From NCBI RefSeq assembly GCF_003573695.1, contig NC_039365.1, forward strand, positions 85,353,089 to 85,417,088: DNA of 64,000 nt. Direction: 5' to 3'. The DNA comes from Papaver somniferum. Its lineage: Eukaryota > Streptophyta > Magnoliopsida > Ranunculales > Papaveraceae. The notes under the pieces are model-generated. The model was given only the letters and a program-made list of their open reading frames with translations, made no database searches and was not told the origin of the DNA. Made by a program: the position numbers and the translations under genes. This document shows, one piece after another, positions 57,184-64,000 of this stretch (positions within the stretch are counted from its first letter, which is position 1; the number at the start of each line of letters is the position of its first letter).

Positions 57184-57780
57184 CTTGCCTTTAGGTTAGG
57201 TTTTAGAATTTGTTTTATTTTTCTTTAGTTTTGTTTTCTTTTAGTTTGATTATATTTATTTTATCTTATTTTCTTTGATTTTACTTGGGTATTTTTCTTA
57301 TTTTTGTTGTGCAGGTAATATTCTACATTTATTGTGGAATTGCCTACCAAAAGAGGTAAGTAACAAAACCCAATTCTTTTTATTTTATTTCCTTTGTATA
57401 TATTTCTTTTATAAAAAAAAATAATTAAAAAAAAACACGTTGCACACACCATATTACATCGTCTGGCACCGATTCTTAGAAAGACACGTGGTTTAGTACG
57501 GTGAACCCTCTTGGCGTTATCATCTGAAACACCACAAACCTCATCCTAGTACCTTTGACCAGTCTTTGACTATAGGTATATTTTGTTGTAGGTAACCCAA
57601 GCTTACCTAATTTAGTGAACCCAGCATTTGCATGTGCACGATTTTCTTGCTTCACTAGTATTCTTGCTTGTGTATGCGACGTTGGAAACGGGTAGGAGAT
57701 AGACTTGAGGAAAACGACCTTTTTAATTTGACACCGACCCGTTACACCGATTTAGGAAGTACTTCTGTTTTTGCCGAAAT
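57184..57780 (+). other. Athila leader, no gene
   Basis: This is the AT-rich untranslated leader between primer site and gag, with runs of T (57200-57310) and A (57410-57440). Gag-like coding becomes recognisable from about 57780. Confidence 0.6.
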
Positions 57781-59141
57781 GGTTAATTAAATGATGAAAT
57801 AAAGGATGCTGAGGTCTCAGTAAAAACCCTTAGGGACCGTTTGAACCCGTCTAGAGTGATGCGTGAACCTGGGGTTGTTTTACCGACCACTACCGTTAAG
57901 TTTGATATTAAACCTGGGACATTTGGCATGCTACGCAAGTTTAGGGGGATAAAGAATGAGAACTCGTATAGCCATATCCGAGACTTTGAGATGACTTGTG
58001 ACACTATGAGTTATCCGAATGTCACCAAAGACGATGTTAGGTTTCGTTTGTTTCCTTTTTCCCTAGAAGAGAGAGCCGGTGAGTGGTATCATATCATTTC
58101 TTCTAAAACAATCACTACCTGGGATGGACTTGTAGAGGTTTTCGTTAAAAAATTCTACCTACACCATAAGACTGCTACTGTTCGACAGTCTATCCAAACC
58201 TTTAAGAAGAAATTAGGTGAACACCTACACGATTATGTAGAAAGGTTTAATGAGTTGTTATACCAATGCCCACATCACGGATTTGATAAATCCCACACGG
58301 CCTAAATATTATATGAGGGCCTTGATAGTGAGACCAGAATGCAGGTAGAAACAATTAGCGGTGGAGAATTCACCCATCAAGACCCAGATGAATGTTTTGA
58401 CGAGTTCATAGAGTTAGCTGAAAAGACTCGTCAATGGGATTCAATGAGGGATCCCGAAATAACTAGGAACCCTATTCATAGGGTCAATAGAGTTGATAAT
58501 GGGTCTGATATCCTTAGGCGTCTAGAGGACTTATAGATGAACCAAGGGTCAAACCATACTATGAGCTGTAATAGTGAGCCCAGAACCTATCCATGTACCA
58601 TTTGTGGTGATCAAACTCATATTGTACCTCATTGTCCCCTGTTTTACCCTAGTGAAACTACCTGTGATCAGGTTAGTGTCCTACATGGTGGTATGAACTC
58701 TAAATACGAGGGTCGATCCAAGTTTGACCCATACTCTAATACTTATAACCCCGGTTGGAGACATAACCCGAATTTCTCATGGTCTAAAGCTACCCATCAA
58801 GGTGGCCCATATAGCAACCCACCACCAGGTTTTCATAGGAACCAAACTCAAGTCCAAGAACCGAGCCCAGTTGACAAAAGGGTGTTATCTCTAGAGTAAA
58901 GTATAAGACTCTTAATTGAGGATAATACCCTAAACAATTCCCAAAGTACCCAAAATATCAACCATTTAGGTCTGAAGCTCGATGACTTTATCCTGACGAG
59001 TCAGCATAGCCAACAAAACAGTGATCGGGTTATTGCCAACTTAGAGACTCAAATAAGTAAACTTTCGAAAATGGTAGGGAGGACGCTACATTTCCTAGCC
59101 AAACGACTCCAAATCCGAAAGGAGTTAACCAGGGTAATAGA
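57781..59141 (+). pseudogene. Athila gag, broken by stops
   Basis: One frame carries the gag core (FGMLRKFRGIKNENSYSHIRDFE, then RFRLFPFSLEERAGEWY and QCPHHGFD) to a stop at 58303. It continues past stops at 58534 and 58897. A CX2CX4HX4C zinc knuckle (CTICGDQTHIVPHC, about 58594-58635) binds RNA in the family. A Pro/Asn-rich stretch follows (NPPPGFHRNQ). Near 59141 the coding frame shifts by a base and continues into protease. The gag proteins of this lineage form the virus-like particle; this copy cannot make a full-length product. Confidence 0.85.
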
Positions 59142-59951
59142 TTAGGTAGTTCTAACCACAATGTACATATCAAAGCAGTTATCACCCTTAGGAGTGGTAA
59201 AACTCTAGAGAACTCGGTAGAACCACCTAAGGATAGTAGTCCAGCTGAAAATGAGACGGTAGTTGACCAAACGTCGTCCACAGACCCTAATAGGCCTGAG
59301 AGTTCTAGGAGTCCAAGTGAGGAAGATATCCCTGAGAGAGTATACATACCACCTGCACCATTTCCTCAAAGACTCGCTAATAAAAATCCTAGTACATATG
59401 CTGAAATCCTAGACATCTTTAAGAAAGTTAAGGTCAACCTTCCCTTGTTAGATGCAATTAAACATGTACCGGCTATGGAAAAATTCCTAAAAGAGATGTG
59501 CACTGTCAAGAGAGACGCTGAGTGTCCATAAAAAGGCATTTTGACCCAACAAGTTAATTCCATAATCTCACAAAAGTACCCAGTCAAATTTAAAGATCAC
59601 GGTTGTCCTACTGTCACATGTGTCATAGGTAGCCAAACGATAGAAAATGCTCTATTAGATCTTGGGTCTAGTGTGAATCTTTTACCTTTATCGGTATATG
59701 AACAACTTGGACTAGGGGAGAAGAAACCAACGAGGATAACACTACAGTTAGCCGATAGGTCAGTAAAAGTCCCACGTGGAATTATTGAAGACGTTTTGGT
59801 TCAGGTAGAAAACTTTATCTATCCAGTTGACTTTGTGATTTTAGACACCCAACCTGTCTCTAGTCAAGATATAAATATCCCAATCATCCTCGGTCGTCCG
59901 TTTCTAGCTACTGCAAATGCAGTCATACATTGTCAAACTGGCCTAGTATAA
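59142..59951 (+). pseudogene. Athila gag C-terminus and aspartic protease
   Basis: The frame has 'AVITLRSGKTLE', the usual entry into the protease region, and a stop TAA at 59529-59531. It then has an open stretch 59541-59951 with the aspartic protease motif LLDLGSSVNLLP (catalytic D-L-G, about residue 36-38 of that stretch) and the second half motif IILGRPFLATANAVI. The enzyme cleaves the polyprotein in intact relatives. Another stop (59949-59951) separates it from reverse transcriptase. Confidence 0.85.
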
Positions 59952-59978
59952 TTTTCCTTTGGGAATCAGAAAATCTCG

Positions 59979-61142
59979 GTGAACGTTTTTAAGGCGTTAC
60001 AAGCCCCACCGGACCCTGAACACTATGAGTCCATATGCATGATTGATTCTCTAGTTGAGAATACCTTTACCACTAATAGTGTTAGTGACCCTTTAGAGGT
60101 GTGCTTGGCCCACTTTGGAGCCTACTATGATGAGGATAAACATTTTGAAGAAGTTAATGCGTTGTTAGATTCCACGACAATAATAAATTATGGAAAAAGG
60201 CAACCTAAACCAGAACCTCTTCCACCGACCATAGATAAACCCCTCCCATCATCAGTTAAGGCGCCCACCTTTGAATTAAATCCGCTACCAGATACACTGA
60301 AATATGTATTTCTTGGTAATGAAAATACTCTTCTTGTCATAATTGCCTCTGACTTAGAGCCCGATCAGGAACGTAGACTAGTTAGTGTTCTCCGAGAACA
60401 CAAGACTGCAATAGGGTGGACCATAGCAGATTTGAAAGGAATTAGTCCTGCTGATTGTATGCACCACATCTACCTAGAAGAAGGTGCCAAAACCTCAAGA
60501 GAAATGCATAGACGTTTGAATCCTAATATGAAAGAAGTTGTCCGCACTGAGGTGCTCACATTGTTAGATGCGGGTATCATATACCCCATATCTGATAGTA
60601 AATGGGTCAGTCCTGTCCAGGTTGTCCCAAAGAAGTCTGGGATTACAGTAGTTGCGAATGAGAACAATGAATTGATTCCTACCCGTGTGACTACCGGGTC
60701 GAGAGTTTGTATAGACTACCGTAAGCTGAACTCAGCCTCTAGGAAATACCACTTTTCTTTACCATTCATCGATCAGATGTTAGAAAGATCATCTGGACAC
60801 ATCCATTATTGTTTCTTAGATGGATATTCTGGTTATAACCAAATCCCTATAGCACCGTAAGACCAAGAGAAGACAACCTTCACATGTCCATTTGGTACTT
60901 TTTCTTACAGGCGTATGCCTTTTGGGTTGTGCAATGCACCTGCAACATTCCAACGTTGCATTCTAAGTATCTTTTCGGACATGGTTGAGCGATTCCTTGA
61001 GGTCTTTATGGACGATTTTTCAATTTTTGGATCCTCATTCGATGAATGCTTGCATCACCTTACACTAGTTCTAGAACGTTGTAAAGAAAAGAACTTAGTC
61101 CTTAATTGGAAAAAGTATCATTTTATGGTTAAATTTGGATAA
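59979..61142 (+). pseudogene. Athila reverse transcriptase, broken
   Basis: The first open part (59979-60860, 293 aa) has the lead-in region and RT domains: WVSPVQVVPKKSG, VCIDYRKLN and then FLDGYSGYNQI (first catalytic Asp). After a stop at 60858-60860 come TFTCPFGTFSYRRMPFGLCN and the active-site FMDD (codons 61005-61016), in the frame ending at 61140-61142. The catalytic residues are present but lie on separate fragments. The fragment order and spacing are normal, so lesions are point changes rather than rearrangement. Confidence 0.88.
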
Positions 61143-61992
61143 TGTTAGGACATGTAGTGTCCTCTAAGGGAATAGAAGTTGATAAATCCAAGGTTGACCT
61201 AATTTCAAAATTAAGACCACCTAAGAATGTAACAGATGTTAGATCTTTCCTTGGCCATGCTGAATTTTATCATCGTTTCATCAAAGACTTTAGCAAGATT
61301 GCCTTACCTTTGTCAAACCTACTTGCTAAAGATACTACCTTTATATTTGATGAAGCCTGTGTTCAAGCTTTTGAGAAGCTAAAATCATTGTTGACTTCTG
61401 CCCCTATCATCCAACCACCCGATTGGAACCTCCCATTTGAACTCAGTGTGATGCGTCTGATTATGCGATTGGTGTTGTTCTTGGCCAACGACGTGATAAA
61501 ACACCTAGTGTGATTTATTATGCTAGTAGGACCCTAAACGATGCCCAATTGAACTATACAACCACCGATAAAGAAATGTTAGCCATCGTTTTTGCTTTGG
61601 AGAAATTTTGATCATACCTCCTAGGGTCTAAGGTCATAGTCTATTCCGATCATGTTGCGCTCAAATATTTCATTTCAAAGAAGGACTCAAAACCTCGGAT
61701 GATTAGATGAGTACTGTTGTTCCAAGAATTTACTCTAGATATTCGTGATAAGAAAGGGTCTGAAAATGTAGTAGCTGACTATTTATCCCGTATCCTTGAT
61801 GAGACTAGAGATGATGAGAGACCGATCCATGACACGTTCCCTGATGAACAATTATTTTTCATCTCTGTGTTACCCTGGTTTGCTGATATTGTCAATTATT
61901 TGGTAAATGGTAAAATGCTCGACGATTGGTCTAAACAGGATAGAGCTAAATTCTTGTCTGAGGTAAAATACTTTTTCTGGGATGATCTGTAA
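61142..61992 (+). pseudogene. Athila RT connection and RNase H, broken
   Basis: 61142-61513 (a new frame) has the RT C-terminal motif VRSFLGHAEFYHRFIKDFSK and APIIQPPDWNLPFE. A further frameshift near 61440 leads into RNase H: CDASDYAIG (61447, first catalytic Asp) and DKEMLAIVFALEKF (catalytic Glu) before a TGA near 61609. The stretch [12 protein letters not shown] holds the third acidic residue. Another TGA lies near 61708, and the tail (61717-61992) includes ENVVADYLSRI, the usual end of the domain. The pieces are collinear with the family. Confidence 0.85.
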
Positions 61993-62115
61993 TTATTCAA
62001 ATATTGATCTGATCAGATCATCCGTCGTTATAATTCTGACAACGAAATATCCAGTATCCTGACTTTTTGTCATTCCGAAGCTTGTGGGTGTCACATTAGT
62101 TCTAAGAAAACAGCC

Positions 62116-63111
62116 GTGAAGGTTTTGCAATCCGGTCTTTATTGGCCAACACTGTTTAAGGACTCCCACCTATTTTATCAAAGTTGTGATAGATGTCAAA
62201 AGTTAGGAAAGATGACCCGACGTAATATGATGCCACTTAGTTCTATATTAATAATAAAAATATTTGATGTGTGGGGTATAGATTTTATGGGTCGTTTTGT
62301 CAATTCTTGTGGAAACTTTTACATCTTATTAGCTGTTGACTATGTGTCTAAGTGGGTAGAAGCAATCGCTACCAAGACAAATGATCGCCACGTTGTGATC
62401 AAGTTTGTTAGAGACAATATTTTCTCTCGATTTGGTATGCCTAGAGCAATAATTAGTGATGTAGGTTCCCATTTTTGTAATCGGTCTTTTGAGGCGCTCA
62501 TGAAGAAATACTCCATTACCCATAAGGTTTCTACACCTTACCACCCACAAACTTGTGGCCAAGTTGAAGTGTCTAATAGGCAGATTAAACAGATTTTAGA
62601 AAAGACCGTAAACCCTACCCGAAAGGATTGGTCTTTGCGCTTAGTAGAAGCATTGTGGGCTTACCGAACCGCTTTTAAGACTCCACTTGGGATGTCTCCG
62701 TACAGACTTGTCTTCAGTAAAACCTGCCACTTGCATGTAAAATTAGAACACCGAGCTTATTGGGCCATTAAACGGCTAAACTTTGACCAATATACTGCTG
62801 GTGATCACCGTAGACTACAACTTAATGAGTTAGAAGAAATTCGTAATGATTCTTACCAGAATGCGAAAATTTACAAGGAGAAAATAAAAATATTTCATGA
62901 TAAACCGGGTCAAAAATTTCTCCTTTACAATTCTCGTTTACATCTTTTCCCTGGTAAATTGAGGTCTCGGTGGACCAGACCATACTTTGTAAAAATTGTT
63001 TTTCCTCATGGTGCAGTTGAAGTTGAAAATCCTAAGAACGTAGAAACTTTCAAGGTTAATGGTCAACGGTGGAAACCATTCTTGGAGTTACCCAGTAATG
63101 CAATAGAATAA
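62116..63111 (+). CDS. Athila integrase ORF (331 codons, open)
   Basis: This is the largest open frame in the window. The zinc-binding Cys pair SCDRC is at residues 24-27, with its His pair encoded upstream of the first Met (62070-62100), beyond a stop near 62006. The catalytic core is complete: D56 (WGIDFMG), D115 (IISDVGSHF) and E151 (GQVEVSN), exactly 35 residues between the last two, the D,D35E spacing of retroviral-type integrases. The usual G after D115 is V here. The C-terminal part has [14 protein letters not shown] and GAVEVEN, the family's DNA-binding end. As it lacks the intact N-terminus and the upstream polyprotein, it is probably not functional despite being open. Confidence 0.85.
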   Translation: MKVLQSGLYWPTLFKDSHLFYQSCDRCQKLGKMTRRNMMPLSSILIIKIFDVWGIDFMGRFVNSCGNFYILLAVDYVSKWVEAIATKTNDRHVVIKFVRDNIFSRFGMPRAIISDVGSHFCNRSFEALMKKYSITHKVSTPYHPQTCGQVEVSNRQIKQILEKTVNPTRKDWSLRLVEALWAYRTAFKTPLGMSPYRLVFSKTCHLHVKLEHRAYWAIKRLNFDQYTAGDHRRLQLNELEEIRNDSYQNAKIYKEKIKIFHDKPGQKFLLYNSRLHLFPGKLRSRWTRPYFVKIVFPHGAVEVENPKNVETFKVNGQRWKPFLELPSNAIE

Positions 63112-64000
63112 TCGGAGCTGAGAGATCCTATCTACCAGGATTAATTTTTTACGGGTAACAAAGTCTGGCTGAAGACAATAAACTTAGCGCTGTATGGAGG
63201 AAACCCGTACATGGTGATGTTAAGGTCCCTCTGGAGGACCCTTCTGTTGTTGTACGTTAGTTTTTATTTTTGTCTTAATCCCCATTGAAGGATTACTACG
63301 CTTCATCTAGGTACTATCTTTCTGACTTCTCTCTTTACTGTTTCCTCTTGTTACTTATATTTTTTGGTACTGCACTTTCATTTTGAAACATTGAGGACAA
63401 TGTTAGATTTGAGTTTGGGGCCGAGGGAAAAACTTTGAGTTAGTTTTTAATAATAATAAAAATAAAAAATTATTAAACTCTTGAGCCTAGAAATTTATGC
63501 ATATTAAGGATGACACTAACCAATCTAAGTGGATGGAAGCACCTTGGTTGTAGGATTTGAGGAACCAATCTGAGTATATAGAAACATCTAAAGAGTCTAT
63601 TCATAAAAGCACAGAGCTCAGGTGTTAGAAATAACATGATAGTTTCACCATATCTCGTTGAGTCCTTTTCACTTATGTTTTTATTTTGTTTTGTTTTTAA
63701 ACTATGTTTCTCTAAGTGATTAGGTGGGGCTCACGATTCAAGTTGTTACCAATGCTAGGGTGAATTAGAGTGATTGAGATACAAAAAAAAGTAGAAAAAA
63801 AAAGTAGATAAAAAAAAAAGAGAAGAAGAAAAAGAGACTAGACCATCAGACCAACTGGAATAAATTCAATAAAGTCGACCGCTAGAACCCTTGTATATGC
63901 CAGTTGTGTTGACCTAGAGTTAGGATTATCGACCACTGGTACCCTTGTATATGCCAGCGTGTTGATATTAATCAAACCGGTATCTCATTCCATTAGGATA
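63112..64000 (+). other. 3' non-coding region of the Athila element
   Basis: There is no envelope-like ORF. ACATTGAGGACAATGTTAG and GAGTTTGGGG at 63388-63420 are the lineage's conserved tract. AT-rich and A-rich runs follow (63780-63830). Two near-identical words 'cccttgtatatgccag' recur at 63889 and 63940. The 3' LTR has not begun by the window end. Confidence 0.7.

Larger units (their letters stand above)
55215..64000 (+). mobile_element. Athila-lineage Ty3/gypsy element with broken gag-pol (3' LTR outside window)
   Basis: The order is LTR (55215-57160), tRNA-Asp-type primer site, gag, protease, reverse transcriptase, RNase H, integrase (to 63111), then the conserved ACATTGAGGACAATGTTAG tract with a polypurine GTTTGGGG (63388-63420). 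The integrase-last gene order is that of Ty3/gypsy, and the protein motifs are of Athila type. At least nine stops and several frameshifts make this copy non-autonomous. It is inserted in a LINE. The 5' flank is GGGCA; the matching duplication should follow the 3' LTR. Confidence 0.92.

Noticed and set aside
59142..61992. Frame changes in the Athila pol as programmed frameshifts
   Set aside because: There are several shifts plus many stops at positions not used by the lineage, so decay is the simpler explanation.

Overview
This is a stretch of plant nuclear genome, most likely from a eudicot. The evidence is one host gene with many GT-AG introns and a plant HEAT/ARM-repeat product, surrounded by plant-type transposable elements (Athila, Tat-like LARD, Tork-type copia, L1 LINE, Mutator-like, hAT). 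A Ranunculales genome such as poppy would fit, but the sequence does not prove it. I saw no bacterial-type feature, CRISPR array, tRNA or rRNA gene.

Positions 1-29176 are a stack of nested elements. The oldest layer is a decayed Tork-type copia element (LTR end 11864-12899, Met-tRNA primer site 12902-12913, gag and protease remnants to 13996, probably an extra ORF at 16957-18087). Three insertions break it. (1) A LARD-like, minus-strand LTR element runs off the left edge; its LTR (758-3049 + 11328-11863) is split by a non-autonomous Athila-like element (3050-11327). (2) A copia solo LTR lies at 14002-16738 with target duplication CCAAT. (3) A Mutator-like element lies at 18314-29167 with 9-bp duplication TTATATGTA. 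It is itself split by a second, complete member of the LARD family (18473-28395, duplication ATCCC).

Positions 29177-34661 hold an AT-rich minisatellite-like region (29880-31265), then an hAT element (31912-34391) containing another Mutator-like element (32497-34347). The hAT element ends only about 270 bp before the start codon of the host gene.

Positions 34662-44902 are the only convincing host gene: a HEATR6-like HEAT-repeat protein in 27 coding exons (3660 nt, 1219 aa, frame closed throughout). Its 2-kb intron 14 carries retroelement debris and a hairpin.

Positions 46311-64000 are again transposons: a copia LTR holding an inverted LTR of the same family, another copia LTR on the minus strand, two broken L1 LINE fragments, and a long but mutated Athila gag-pol element (from 55215) whose 3' LTR is outside the window. 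Its integrase ORF (62116-63111) is the largest open stretch and keeps a DD35E triad.

I found no undescribed multi-gene system. The notable material is the nesting order with recoverable target duplications, the rearranged Athila-like element, LTR-borne regulatory repeat arrays, and the transposon load immediately around the host gene.
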